A DNA stretch of 62,515 nucleotides from Sphingosinicella sp. YJ22 (GCF_011320075.1 NZ_JAANPA010000014.1:1-62515); one strand, 5' to 3'. Shown: positions 1-7,910, counted from the first letter of the stretch. Numbers and translations are program-made. Notes: generated from the letters alone by a model not told the origin.

Positions 1-293
1 GGATCGCCTCCGCCCGCACCGCCGCGGCAGGCGCCCCCGCGCGCACCGCGGCCGACGCCTTGCTCGGCCAGGGCCGGCATGCCGAGGCGGCCGAGCTCTA
101 CCGCCTCGCGCTGACCAAGACCGGCGAGGATGCCGATCTCGTCAACCTGAGGCTCGGCGAGGCGCTGGCGCTTGCCGGACAGACGGCGGAGGCGCAGGTG
201 GCGCTTCAGGCGGTCGGCGGGCAACGCGCCGAGCTGGCGCGGCTGTGGCTGGTCTGGCTCGCCCAGCGCCCCGCGGCGCCTGTCGCCGGCTGA
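1..293 (+). CDS. TPR-repeat protein, C-terminal fragment
   Basis: The reading frame is open from the left edge (codons from base 3) to a TGA at 291-293, so only the last ~96 residues of a longer protein are visible. The visible part has a helix-turn-helix TPR pattern (GRHAEAAELYRLAL, then DLVNLRLGEALALAGQ, then a third helix pair), followed by a short Ala/Pro-rich tail. TPR units mediate protein-protein contact; no enzymatic motif is visible. The full gene function cannot be inferred. About 140 bp of non-coding sequence separate it from the histidine kinase at 435. Confidence 0.7.
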   Translation, partial: IASARTAAAGAPARTAADALLGQGRHAEAAELYRLALTKTGEDADLVNLRLGEALALAGQTAEAQVALQAVGGQRAELARLWLVWLAQRPAAPVAG

Positions 294-434
294 CCGCGCG
301 AACTTTTCCCCAACAATCGCGGCAAATGCCGTCCCGAAACGGTGCGCGGCGGCACTCGGCGCTTGGACGCGCGACGATGGCGGGCTAGCCTCGTCCGAAT
401 GGCGATGTGCGCCTTCCTCAAGGGCTGACCGCGC

Positions 435-2102
435 GTGCGTTTCGACGACATGATTGCGACGGTGCTGGAGCGTCCTTCCGGGCGCCCGGACGAGCGCGCC
501 GCGCAATGGCGCCAGCTCGTCGACCTGCTCGCTCAGCGTCGCCAGGCGGCGGACGGCCCGGAGGTGGCGGCGGCCTATGCGTTCCTGCGCTCCCATCGCG
601 CCGAGATTCCGCTCCAGATGCGGGAGCGGACCGCCGTCGCGCTCGTCGGCCTGCGCGTCGCGCCGGAACTGGTCGCATTCTTCGCCGAGGATCAGCCCGT
701 GGTGGCGACCCCGCTGCTGCGCAGCGCCCGGCTCACGGGTCGCGAGTGGATCGACCTGCTGCCCGGCCTGTCGCCGACCGGGCGGGCGGTCCTGCGCCAC
801 CGCCGCGACCTCCCTCAGGATGTGCGGCAGGCGCTCGCCTCGTTCGGAAGCACCGATTTCGTGCTCGAATCCGACGGCGTCGCCGCGGCGGAGCAAGCCT
901 CGGCGACGCTGACCGATGAAGACGCGGAGTCCGCGCCGCCCGAGGAGCGCAGCCAGATCTGGGAGCTGGTCGAACGGATCGAGGCCTTCCAGCGCAATCG
1001 CGACAGCGCGGTCCCCGAGTCCGCCGAGACGGCCGAGGAGTTCCGCTGGGAAACCGGTCCCGAGGGCGTGATCATGTGGGTCGACGGCGCGCCGCGCGGG
1101 CCGCTCGTCGGCCAGAGCATCGCGACAATCGGCGAGCACGGCCATTACGGCGTCGACGGCCAGGCCGCCGGCGCCTTCCACAAGCGCGCGCCGTTCCGCG
1201 ATGCCCGCTTCAACGTCGCCGGCTATGGCGCCGCCTCGGGCGACTGGCGGATCTCGGGCGTTCCCTATTTCGACGTCCATCGCGGCAATTTCCTCGGCTA
1301 TCGCGGCACCGCGCGCCGCCCGCGCCTCGGCGAGGTCGCCGCCGTTCCGGACGAGTCCGGCCTGTTCGGAAGCAACCTGCCGGCCGAAGCGCTTCGCCAG
1401 CTCGTCCACGAGCTGAAGACCCCCTTGAACGCGATCATCGGCTTCGCCGAGCTGATCGAGGGCCAGTATATGGGCCCGGCCGGCTCGCAATATCGCGGCC
1501 GCGCGGGCGAGATCGTCGATCAGGCGCGGCGCCTGCTGGGCGCGGTCGACGACCTCGATACCGCCGCGCGGATCGAGACCGCCCGCCCCGCTCCGGGGCA
1601 GAGCGAGGTCGATGCCGCCGCTCTCCTCGCCCGCCTCCACGAGGCCTACGAGCAGGACGCCGCCCAGCACCGCGCCGCCGTCGCGATCCGCATCGACAAC
1701 GACCTGCCGCCCGCAGCCCTCGAGCCCGCCGCCGCCGAGCGCATGCTGTCGCGAATGCTCGCCGCCACCATCGGCCTCGCCGGCGAGGGCGAGACCATCC
1801 ATGGCGATTTCACTCTGGGCCGGCGCGGGCGCGACGCCATGCTGTGCCTCGCCATCGACCGGCCCTTGGCCATCCACGGGCTGGACGAGATGGCCTTGCT
1901 CCATCCCGGCTACAGCCCGGACGGCGACTGGCCCGGAGCGCCGTCGCTCGGGCTCGGCTTCGCGCTTCGTCTCGTCCGCAAGCTCGCCGAGGCCTCCGGA
2001 GGCGCGCTTGAGATCGGCGAGGAGCGGTTCAGGCTCTATCTGCCGGTCGCCGCCCACGAGGCGCCGGCCAGCGGCAGCAGCGGCGCCGGGGCCGAAGCCT
2101 GA
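435..2102 (+). CDS. Sensor histidine kinase-like protein with degenerate ATPase domain
   Basis: 555 residues from a GTG start. The N-terminal ~300 residues have no recognisable membrane segment, so the protein looks cytoplasmic. A clear HisKA H-box (VHELKTPLNAI) places the phospho-accepting His near residue 325. The following ~180 residues are in the position of a HATPase_c domain and end with a G2-like stretch (GLGFALRLVRKLAEASGG) and a final beta strand (RLYLPV). The canonical N-box Asn and the DxGxG G1 box are not visible, so autophosphorylation is doubtful; it may act as phosphatase, phosphotransfer protein or need a partner. No response regulator is adjacent. The tRNA at 2151 follows directly. 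Confidence 0.75.
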   Translation: MRFDDMIATVLERPSGRPDERAAQWRQLVDLLAQRRQAADGPEVAAAYAFLRSHRAEIPLQMRERTAVALVGLRVAPELVAFFAEDQPVVATPLLRSARLTGREWIDLLPGLSPTGRAVLRHRRDLPQDVRQALASFGSTDFVLESDGVAAAEQASATLTDEDAESAPPEERSQIWELVERIEAFQRNRDSAVPESAETAEEFRWETGPEGVIMWVDGAPRGPLVGQSIATIGEHGHYGVDGQAAGAFHKRAPFRDARFNVAGYGAASGDWRISGVPYFDVHRGNFLGYRGTARRPRLGEVAAVPDESGLFGSNLPAEALRQLVHELKTPLNAIIGFAELIEGQYMGPAGSQYRGRAGEIVDQARRLLGAVDDLDTAARIETARPAPGQSEVDAAALLARLHEAYEQDAAQHRAAVAIRIDNDLPPAALEPAAAERMLSRMLAATIGLAGEGETIHGDFTLGRRGRDAMLCLAIDRPLAIHGLDEMALLHPGYSPDGDWPGAPSLGLGFALRLVRKLAEASGGALEIGEERFRLYLPVAAHEAPASGSSGAGAEA

Positions 2103-2150
2103 CCGCCCACTGGCGCGCCGTCCACCGCTTCGCTATCGCTGAGGACGGCG

Positions 2151-2223
2151 GGGCCTGTAGCTCAACGGTTAGAGCTGGCCGCTCATAACGGCTAGGTTGG
2201 GGGTTCGAATCCCTCCGGGCCCA
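2151..2223 (+). tRNA. tRNA with CAU anticodon, probably tRNA-Ile2 (k2C/lysidine type)
   Basis: A 73-nt cloverleaf: 7-bp acceptor GGGCCTG/CGGGCCC (one G-U), D arm GCTC...GAGC, anticodon arm with loop CTCATAA (anticodon CAT at 2184-2186), T arm with TTCGAAT loop, discriminator A; CCA is not encoded. A second CAU tRNA with the features of elongator tRNA-Met lies at 46186-46262. The GGGCCTG acceptor resembles alphaproteobacterial tRNA-Ile(CAU), read as AUA after TilS modification. Assignment to Ile2 rather than Met is inference. Confidence 0.85.
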
Positions 2224-2339
2224 CGCCCCCGCTGCGCGCCGCCGCCCGGCCAACCCAGCGCGCGGCGATTCCGCTTGGAAGCGCGGGCGCTTAGCCGCAT
2301 GATGTCGCCGACATTCCTCTAGACCCGGGAGCGGCGGCG

Positions 2340-3293
2340 ATGATCGAGGCTGTGTTGATGGCGGTGGTCGCGACGGTGCTTCTGTACCTCGCCATGAGCG
2401 TCAAGATCGTCCGCCAAGGCTATCACTACACGATCGAGCATTTCGGCCGCTTCACCGCGGTCGCCCGCCCCGGCCTCAATTTCTACCCCGCGGTCTTCTA
2501 CCGCGTCGGCCGCCGAATCAACATGATGGAGCAGGTCCTCGACATCCCCGGCCAGGAGATCATCACCAAGGACAACGCGATGGTTTCGACGGATGGGGTG
2601 GTGTTCTTCCAGGTTCTGGATGCCGCGAAGGCGGCTTATGAGGTTTCGGATCTGTATGTGGCGATCCTCAACCTGGTGACCACCAATTTGCGCACGGTGA
2701 TGGGGTCGATGGACCTCGACGAGACATTGTCCAAGCGCGACGAGATCAACGCCCGGCTGCTCGACGTGATCGACCACGCGACGACTCCGTGGGGGGTCAA
2801 GATCACCCGCATCGAGATCAAGGACATCCGCCCGCCGACCGACATCGTCAACTCGATGGCGCGGCAGATGAAGGCCGAGCGCGAGAAGCGCGCCGCGATC
2901 CTCGAGGCCGAGGGCCTGCGCGCCGCCGCCATCCTCAAGGCCGAGGGCGAGAAGCAGTCGCGGATCCTCGAGGCCGAGGGCCGCCGCGAGGCCGCCTATC
3001 GCGACGCCGAGGCGCGCGAGCGCGAGGCCGAGGCCGAGGCCAAGGCGACCCAGGTGGTCAGCGACGCCATCGCCGGCGGCAACGCCCAGGCGATCAACTA
3101 TTTCATCGCCCAGAAATATGTCGAGGCGGTCGGCCAGTTCGCGACGTCGCCCAACGCCAAGACCATCCTGTTCCCGGTCGAGGCGACCCAGCTGATCGGA
3201 ACGCTCGGCGGGATCGGCGAGATCGCCAGGGAGGCGCTCGACAAGGCCGGCTCGCGGCCGGTCGGAATCGTCGCGATGCCGGAGCAGAGATGA
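2340..3293 (+). CDS. SPFH/Band 7 (stomatin/QmcA-like) membrane protein
   Basis: 317 residues. One N-terminal membrane anchor (residues ~3-20), then the SPFH beta domain with the typical [14 protein letters not shown] and [13 protein letters not shown] motifs, followed by a long charged alanine/glutamate coiled coil (~residues 180-240, [17 protein letters not shown] repeats) and a C-terminal helix. Members oligomerise at the inner membrane and work in membrane-domain organisation and protein quality control. Stop and the next start overlap as ATGA with an NfeD protein, the classic SPFH-NfeD operon. A GGGAG Shine-Dalgarno lies just before the ATG. Confidence 0.95.
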   Translation: MIEAVLMAVVATVLLYLAMSVKIVRQGYHYTIEHFGRFTAVARPGLNFYPAVFYRVGRRINMMEQVLDIPGQEIITKDNAMVSTDGVVFFQVLDAAKAAYEVSDLYVAILNLVTTNLRTVMGSMDLDETLSKRDEINARLLDVIDHATTPWGVKITRIEIKDIRPPTDIVNSMARQMKAEREKRAAILEAEGLRAAAILKAEGEKQSRILEAEGRREAAYRDAEAREREAEAEAKATQVVSDAIAGGNAQAINYFIAQKYVEAVGQFATSPNAKTILFPVEATQLIGTLGGIGEIAREALDKAGSRPVGIVAMPEQR

Positions 3294-3751
3294 ACCTCGG
3301 CGAGGTCGACGCCGCCTGGCTCTGGCTGGTCGCCGCCGCGGCGCTGGCGGCGATCGAGCTGGTCACCCCCGGCTTCTTTCTGATCTGGGTGGCCGGCGCC
3401 GCCCTGCTGACCGGGATCACCGCCTTCCTGCTGCCGATCGGCCTGCCCTTCCAGCTCGTCCTGTTCGGCCTGTTCTCGATCCTGTCGGTGATCGTCGGCC
3501 GCCGCCATTACGAGCGCGCGGCGCGGGCCGGCGGCGGCGACCCGCTGCTCAACGACCGCACCGCCCAGCTCATCGGCCAGGTCGTCACGGTCGTCGTCGC
3601 CATCGAGAATGGCGAGGGCCGGGTCCGCGTCGGCGACAGCGTGTGGTCGGCGCGCGGCCCGGACGTCGCCGCCGGCAGCCGGGTTCGGATCCACGGCGCC
3701 GACGGCAATTGCCTCAAGGTGACGCCGCTGCCGGCGCTGGACGAGGGCTAG
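3290..3751 (+). CDS. NfeD family membrane protein (short form)
   Basis: 153 residues starting inside the SPFH stop codon (ATGA overlap). Two to three hydrophobic segments (residues ~9-70, including [16 protein letters not shown] and [15 protein letters not shown]) precede a C-terminal OB-fold-like domain (~residues 90-150, with [22 protein letters not shown]). This matches the short NfeD1b type that lacks the ClpP-like protease domain. NfeD partners are thought to support the stomatin-like oligomer. Its TAG stop shares the CTAG at 3748-3751 with the convergent gene. Confidence 0.93.
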   Translation: MNLGEVDAAWLWLVAAAALAAIELVTPGFFLIWVAGAALLTGITAFLLPIGLPFQLVLFGLFSILSVIVGRRHYERAARAGGGDPLLNDRTAQLIGQVVTVVVAIENGEGRVRVGDSVWSARGPDVAAGSRVRIHGADGNCLKVTPLPALDEG

Positions 3752-4200
3752 GCGGTGGTCGCCGGCTGCGGGGTCGCCGCGGCGGTCGGACGGTTCTCCG
3801 GCTCGAACACGACGTCGACCTCGGTCTCGCCGCCGCGCGCGTCGGTCGCGCTGCCCTTGCGGCGGTTGTAGATCACCGCTCCGGCCGCGGCCGCTGCGCC
3901 GATGACGACCGCGCCGATCGCCGCCTTCTTCCACATCCCGCCCGAATCCATGATCGCTCCGCCGCCCTTCTCCTCCTCGAGCAGGATCGCGGCGTCGGCA
4001 TTGGCGGTCAGCCGCACCTTGTCGTTCTCGACCGCCGCGACGAGGCCGCCGGAAATATAATGGTGGTGGTGGCTGTGCGAGCCGCTGTCGAGCTTGATCA
4101 GCTTGATCCGGTCTCCATCGACCTTGTCGACGGTGCCGACATGGACTCCGTCGGCGCCGATGATCTCCATATGCTCGCGAACCTTGCTGAGATCGGCCAT
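3748..4200 (-). CDS. DUF2171 domain protein with C-terminal membrane helix
   Basis: 150 residues; the ATG at 4200 has a strong upstream GGAGGAG ribosome site, so the 77-residue upstream extension of the frame is unlikely. The N-terminal ~70 residues (VREHMEIIGADGVHVGTVDKVDGDRIKL, then a histidine cluster SHHHH) are a PRC-barrel-like DUF2171 domain. After a charged linker comes one hydrophobic helix (AIGAVVIGAAAAAGAVIY), a basic NRRKG stop-transfer and a disordered acidic/Thr tail. Function is unknown; relatives are often stress-associated in sphingomonads. Convergent with the NfeD gene, sharing CTAG. Confidence 0.85.
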   Translation of the reverse strand: MADLSKVREHMEIIGADGVHVGTVDKVDGDRIKLIKLDSGSHSHHHHYISGGLVAAVENDKVRLTANADAAILLEEEKGGGAIMDSGGMWKKAAIGAVVIGAAAAAGAVIYNRRKGSATDARGGETEVDVVFEPENRPTAAATPQPATTA

Positions 4201-4365
4201 CTGCTTTGCTCCTCCATCCTGGTTGGGTTTGCCGGTAGAACGTGCCGCGGCCGTCATGGATGCATGCGCCGGCCCGAAAGCCGGCACGCCCGGTCGGCCG
4301 CGGCCAAGCGGCGCGCGTAACCTATCCGGTAAAAACAACTTTCCTACAGCGTACCGTTTATGTTC

Positions 4366-4371
4366 TATACT
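4366..4371 (+). promoter_or_regulatory. -10-like TATACT immediately before terminase small subunit
   Basis: TATACT ends 5 nt before the ATG at 4377 and no Shine-Dalgarno lies between them. If this hexamer is used as a -10 box, transcription would start at about the A of the start codon, giving a leaderless mRNA. No good -35 is visible. Confidence 0.35.
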
Positions 4372-4376
4372 GCCGG

Positions 4377-5135
4377 ATGGGCGGGACTGATTCGGGGCGG
4401 CCGCAGCGGCGGCGGGTGGACGAGGCGGCAAAGGCGGGCTTCGTCGCCGCGCTGAGGAACGGGACGGCGCGGGACGAGGCGGCGGCGGCGCAGGGCTTCA
4501 CCGCGGAGGCCTTCTATTACCTACGCAAGCGCGACGCCGTGTTCCGGCTCGCCTGGATCTGGGCGATCGACCTGTCGGCCCGCGACCAGCGCGAGGCGCA
4601 GCGGGCGGCGTCGCTCGCGCGGGAGGCCGAGGGCGACCCGATCGAGAGCAACAACAGGCGGATGCTTCAGCGGCGGCGGGCGCGCGGCATCCGCTTCACC
4701 GACAGCCGCAAGCAGGTCTATCTCGACCATTTCGCCGGCACCGCCGACCTCCAGGCCTCCGCCGACGCGGCCGGCGTTCACATGTCGACCGTGTACAAGC
4801 ATCTGCGCATCGACCCGGTGTTCGCCGAGGGCAATGAGGACGCGCTTCGCCGCGCCTATGCGCTGCTCGAGGCGGAGGCGGTGCGCCAGCGGCTCGAGGC
4901 CCTTCGGCGGGCGCCGTTCGAGCCGCAGCCGATCGGCGAAGGCGCCAAGGAGTTCGAGCGGGTGATCCAGCTGCTTGCGCGGCTGGAGCGGCGCGACGGC
5001 CGCATCGGCATGCGCCAGCGCGGCCAGGGCGCGCTCAAGCGCTGGACCTTCGAGGAGTCGATGGCCCTGCTCGACAAGAAGCTCCGCGCCCTCGGCGCCC
5101 GCCGCCTCCCGCCGCCTTCGGAGCCCGTGGAATGA
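4377..5135 (+). CDS. Terminase small subunit-like protein (GTA/phage DNA packaging)
   Basis: 252 residues from the ATG at 4377; the longer open frame upstream starts inside the opposite gene's promoter region. Two helix-turn-helix-like segments are visible: residues ~15-50 (FVAALRNGTARDEAAAAQGFTAEAFYYLRKRD) and ~110-145 (TADLQASADAAGVHMSTVYKHLRIDPVF), both of the kind used by small terminases to bind DNA. The C-terminal part is helical and basic. It sits 21 bp before the large terminase, the normal TerS-TerL order of alphaproteobacterial gene transfer agents. The family call depends mainly on this context. Confidence 0.75.
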   Translation: MGGTDSGRPQRRRVDEAAKAGFVAALRNGTARDEAAAAQGFTAEAFYYLRKRDAVFRLAWIWAIDLSARDQREAQRAASLAREAEGDPIESNNRRMLQRRRARGIRFTDSRKQVYLDHFAGTADLQASADAAGVHMSTVYKHLRIDPVFAEGNEDALRRAYALLEAEAVRQRLEALRRAPFEPQPIGEGAKEFERVIQLLARLERRDGRIGMRQRGQGALKRWTFEESMALLDKKLRALGARRLPPPSEPVE

Positions 5136-5156
5136 AGAAGCGCGTGAGGCCCTGAC

Positions 5157-6593
5157 ATGAACCGCGCCGAGCTGCTCGCCATATTGATCGACCTTCGCGC
5201 GCTGCCGCCGGAGCAGCGGCGAAAGGTGTGGATGGCGCTGCCCGATCCGGCGCAGCGGGCGATCCTGGAGGAATGGTGGTGGCAGGCGCATGGCGGCCAG
5301 GCCGAGCCCGACTGCGGGCCGAACGGCGATCCCTGGCGGGTGTGGGCGATCGTCGCCGGGCGCGGCTTCGGCAAGACCCGGGCCGGCGCCGAATGGGTGT
5401 GGGCGCGCGCTCGGGAGAATGAGGCGGCGCGCATCGCCCTCGTCGCCGCGACCCTGGACGAGGTCGAGCGGGTGATGATCCGCGGCGAGAGCGGCCTGCT
5501 CGCGCTCGCCCGCTGCGACGAGCGCCCGCGCTGGATCGCCAGCCGCCGAGTGCTGGAATTCCCGACCGGCGCGGAAGGCCATGCCTTCTCGGCCGAGGTG
5601 CCGGACAAGCTGCGCGGGCCGCAGCACCACCATGCCTGGTGCGACGAGCTCGCCAAATGGCCGAACGCCGACGCGACCTGGGACAATCTCATGCTCGGCC
5701 TCAGGCTCGGCGAGCGCCCGCGCACCATCGTCACCACGACGCCCAAGCCGGCGGCGCTCTTGAAGCGGATCCTCGCGCTCGATTTCACCGCGCGGACCGA
5801 AGGCCGCACCGCCGACAACCCCCATTTGCCGGCCGACTTCCGCGACGCGGTGACGGCGATGTACGGCGGCACCCGCCTCGGCCGGCAGGAGCTGGAGGGC
5901 GAGCTCCTCGAGGACCACGAACGCGCCCTGTGGAGCCGCACCCTGATCGACAAGGCGCGTGGGATCCTCCCCGGAGCGGGGAGGTGGCTCGGCGAAGCCG
6001 AGACGGAGGGGGCCCCGGGACTCGCGCTGACGGAGGGCCCCCTCCACCACGACGCTTCGCGTCGCGGTCCCCCTCCCCGTTCCGGGGAGGATTTTCGGCG
6101 GGTCGTCATCGGGCTCGATCCTCCGGCCTCGACCGGCGGCGATAGCTGCGGGATCGTGGTGTGCGGCCGGGACGCGGACGGCGTCGCCTGGGTGCTCGCC
6201 GATCTCAGCGCCGGCGGCCTGTCGCCCGAGGCGTGGGCGCGGCGGGTCGCCGAGGCGGCGGCGCAATATGGCGCGGGCCGGGTGGTCGCCGAGAAGAACC
6301 AGGGCGGCGACATGATCGCCAGCGTGCTTCGCGCGGTCGACGCCGACCTTCCCGTCCGCCTCGTCGCCGCGACCAAGAGCAAGGCCGCCCGCGCCGAGCC
6401 GATCGCGCTTCGCTTCGAGACCGGCCGCGCCCGCCTCGCCGGCCGCTTCCCCGAGCTCGAGGACCAGCTCTGCGCCCTCACCTGGAACGGCTACCAGGCC
6501 GCCGGCAGCCCCGACCGCGCCGACGCGATGGTGTGGGCGATGACCGAGCTGTTCGACAAGGAGCGCGGAAGGCCGAGTGTTCGGGCGTTGTAG
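5157..6593 (+). CDS. Terminase large subunit, RcGTA type (DNA-packaging ATPase/nuclease)
   Basis: 478 residues. The N-terminal packaging ATPase has the atypical Walker A GRGFGKTR (residues 68-75), Walker B ending W-C-D-E (~161-164) and a coupling TTTPKP segment. The C-terminal RNase H-like nuclease has IGLDPP, VVAEKNQGGDM and DRADAMVWAM acidic motifs. Residues ~270-312, between the two domains, are not terminase sequence: they are encoded by a 129-bp palindromic repeat inserted in frame. Portal, protease and capsid genes that normally follow in a GTA or prophage are absent, so this pair is an orphan. Whether the protein is still active is unknown. Confidence 0.9.
   Translation: MNRAELLAILIDLRALPPEQRRKVWMALPDPAQRAILEEWWWQAHGGQAEPDCGPNGDPWRVWAIVAGRGFGKTRAGAEWVWARARENEAARIALVAATLDEVERVMIRGESGLLALARCDERPRWIASRRVLEFPTGAEGHAFSAEVPDKLRGPQHHHAWCDELAKWPNADATWDNLMLGLRLGERPRTIVTTTPKPAALLKRILALDFTARTEGRTADNPHLPADFRDAVTAMYGGTRLGRQELEGELLEDHERALWSRTLIDKARGILPGAGRWLGEAETEGAPGLALTEGPLHHDASRRGPPPRSGEDFRRVVIGLDPPASTGGDSCGIVVCGRDADGVAWVLADLSAGGLSPEAWARRVAEAAAQYGAGRVVAEKNQGGDMIASVLRAVDADLPVRLVAATKSKAARAEPIALRFETGRARLAGRFPELEDQLCALTWNGYQAAGSPDRADAMVWAMTELFDKERGRPSVRAL
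5964..6092 (+). repeat. Palindromic repeat element inserted in-frame inside terminase large subunit
   Basis: 129 bp (exactly 43 codons) bounded by inverted ends ATCCTCCCCGG / CCGGGGAGGAT. It contains nested hairpins: CTCCCCggagcGGGGAG, CTCGGcgaaGCCGAG and GACGCttcGCGTC. The 3' half has the module CCCTCCACCA - hairpin - GGTCCCCCTCCCC - hairpin - GGGAGGAT, which recurs in the intergenic copy at 21266-21427. It keeps the terminase frame open, adding a Gly/Pro/Arg-rich linker. Confidence 0.85.
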
Positions 6594-6607
6594 GCAGTTC
6601 GCTCAAC

Positions 6608-6631
6608 GTCCGCTTTTGACCCATCGCGGAC
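6608..6631. terminator. Hairpin downstream of terminase large subunit
   Basis: GTCCGC ... GCGGAC, 6-bp arms with a 12-nt loop, 14 bp after the terminase stop. No T-run follows. It could be a weak terminator or a processing hairpin. A -10-like TATACT at 6653-6658 follows and may serve the secreted-protein pair. Confidence 0.35.
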
Positions 6632-6725
6632 ATTCTCCAATGGCGTTGCAGCTATACTCGGGGGATGGGGTAGTCTACGTGCGGAAGCCTGCGCGGAGTT
6701 CCTTTCGCGCACACCGGGGGATTCC

Positions 6726-7082
6726 ATGAAAAAAGTCTTTGCGCTTGCCGCCTGCGCGGCAGCCCTGATCTCGATCAGCGCCTCCGCGGCTGCCGCGGAT
6801 GAGAATGATCGACGCGTGCAGGTCCAGAACCGCAGCGATCAGGCGATCCACTATCTGTACGCCTCCCCGGTCACGAGCAACAATTGGGAGGAGGATCTTC
6901 TCGGCCAGGGCACCGTCGCCGCCGGTGCCAGCGTGACCGCGAACATCGATAACGGCACCACTGAATGCAATTACGACTTCAAGGTCGTGATGGCGAACGG
7001 GCGCGAGCACATTACCCGCCGAGTCAACGTGTGCGTGGTTTCGCGTCTTGTCGTGACCAATTCGGGTGCCGCGGCACAATAA
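6726..7082 (+). CDS. Small secreted protein, tandem paralogue 1
   Basis: 118 residues with a clear Sec signal peptide (MKK, hydrophobic core VFALAACAAALISIS, cleavage near ASA-AAA, residues ~22-24). The mature part is one small domain with VQNRSDQAIHYLYASP, NNWEEDLLGQG, a central TECNYDFKV and an HITRRVNVC segment; the two Cys (~79 and ~102) could form a disulphide. The next gene encodes the same pattern, so the two are tandem paralogues in one operon (30-bp gap). The family is known from alphaproteobacteria as small secreted proteins without an assigned role. Confidence 0.85.
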   Translation: MKKVFALAACAAALISISASAAAADENDRRVQVQNRSDQAIHYLYASPVTSNNWEEDLLGQGTVAAGASVTANIDNGTTECNYDFKVVMANGREHITRRVNVCVVSRLVVTNSGAAAQ

Positions 7083-7112
7083 CCAGAACAGCATCTAAAG
7101 AGGGGGAAGAGC

Positions 7113-7550
7113 ATGAAATCGATTTTGTACGCTGGGGCCATGCTGGCCGCGTCCATGACACTCGCGTCCTGTGGTCAGGACGGCGCCGACCGGAACACCG
7201 GAGCGGCCGCCAATCAGTCCGCGCCCGCTGGCGGGACTTCCAGCAACGCCAGCGGCGAGGCAGCCGATGGCGCTCTCCAGGGCGGCGCTGCCCAGCAGGA
7301 TTTCTCGGTGGTCAACAATACCGGTCATGTCGTGATGACCCTGAACGTCTCGCCCTCCAACGAGAACGAGTGGGGCCCGGACATTCTTGGCACCGATACG
7401 CTCGCCAATGGTGAAACGGCCGAGGTCACTTTCCAGCGTGGAAGCGACCAGTGCCTCTGGGACATCCGCGTCACCTACGATGACGGCGATACCGGCGACA
7501 TGCGCGGCGTGAACCTTTGTGAGGTAGCGACGGTCACTTTGACGCCCTGA
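7113..7550 (+). CDS. Small secreted lipoprotein, tandem paralogue 2
   Basis: 145 residues preceded by a good AGAGGGGGAAG ribosome site. The signal sequence ends in a lipobox (LASCG, Cys ~22), so the protein should be lipid-anchored, followed by a Gly/Ala/Asn/Ser linker to residue ~65. The C-terminal domain repeats the pattern of the upstream gene: VVNNTGHVVMTLNVSP, NEWGPDILGTDTLANGE, DQCLWDIRVTYDDG, then a second Cys in VNLCEV. Function is unknown; the domain probably forms a small beta sandwich with one disulphide. Confidence 0.85.
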   Translation: MKSILYAGAMLAASMTLASCGQDGADRNTGAAANQSAPAGGTSSNASGEAADGALQGGAAQQDFSVVNNTGHVVMTLNVSPSNENEWGPDILGTDTLANGETAEVTFQRGSDQCLWDIRVTYDDGDTGDMRGVNLCEVATVTLTP

Positions 7551-7557
7551 TCCTGAT

Positions 7558-7587
7558 CCGTCCTGCCGTTTTCGGGCGGCAGGACGG
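7558..7587 (+). terminator. Hairpin terminator after the secreted-protein pair
   Basis: CCGTCCTGCCG / CGGCAGGACGG, an 11-bp perfect stem with an 8-nt loop, starting 7 bp after the stop at 7550. There is no long T-run. It is placed to end the 6726-7550 operon. Confidence 0.65.
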
Positions 7588-7910
7588 ACGCCTATTAGCC
7601 AGCATTGCTCGCCGCCTCGGTGGGCGCAGCGATAGAAACCGGACATCGTCTGATCGAGAAGGGTCTCAAAGCAGCACGCGAGAAAAAGGGCGCTCAACCA
7701 GGGAAAGAATTGAGCGCCCGTCTCGTCGTCGGAGCCCGGTGAAAGAGGATGAAAACCGGGTGCCGGCACAACCCGTTAACCATCTCTAGGTTCCCGGTGT
7801 GTAGCTACATCATCGGACTCACGGTTCCGTCCGCTTCCGGCCAGAAGCAGACTCCAGCCCCCGCGGGGTTGGCGGATTTCCACCCCGAGCAGACGTCGAG
7901 GGTTAGCGCC
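7588..7910. other. Intergenic stretch without a recognisable protein gene
   Basis: I see no convincing coding region here on either strand; the open frame beginning at 7749 on the plus strand has no ribosome site, an implausible composition, and runs antisense to the small gene at 7911-8057. The stretch does contain a strong minus-strand terminator (7688-7719), which suggests a long 3' UTR or a small RNA on the minus strand. Confidence 0.5.
7688..7719 (-). terminator. Rho-independent terminator, minus strand
   Basis: GGGCGCTCAA / TTGAGCGCCC, a 10-bp perfect stem with a 12-nt loop. Read on the minus strand it is followed by TTTTT (plus-strand AAAAA at 7683-7687). It would terminate a transcript coming from the 8057-7911 miniprotein gene or from the toxin-antitoxin operon further upstream. 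Confidence 0.75.

Noticed and set aside
4321-4376. LexA-type operator upstream of the terminase pair
   Set aside because: Only one GTTC half-site is present; the second half of an alphaproteobacterial GTTC-N7-GTTC box is missing.
4521-6266. Long minus-strand open frame (581 codons) opposite the terminase genes
   Set aside because: It is the antisense shadow of high-GC coding sequence. It has no ribosome site and a low-complexity Arg/Ala/Gly composition, while the plus strand shows clear terminase motifs.
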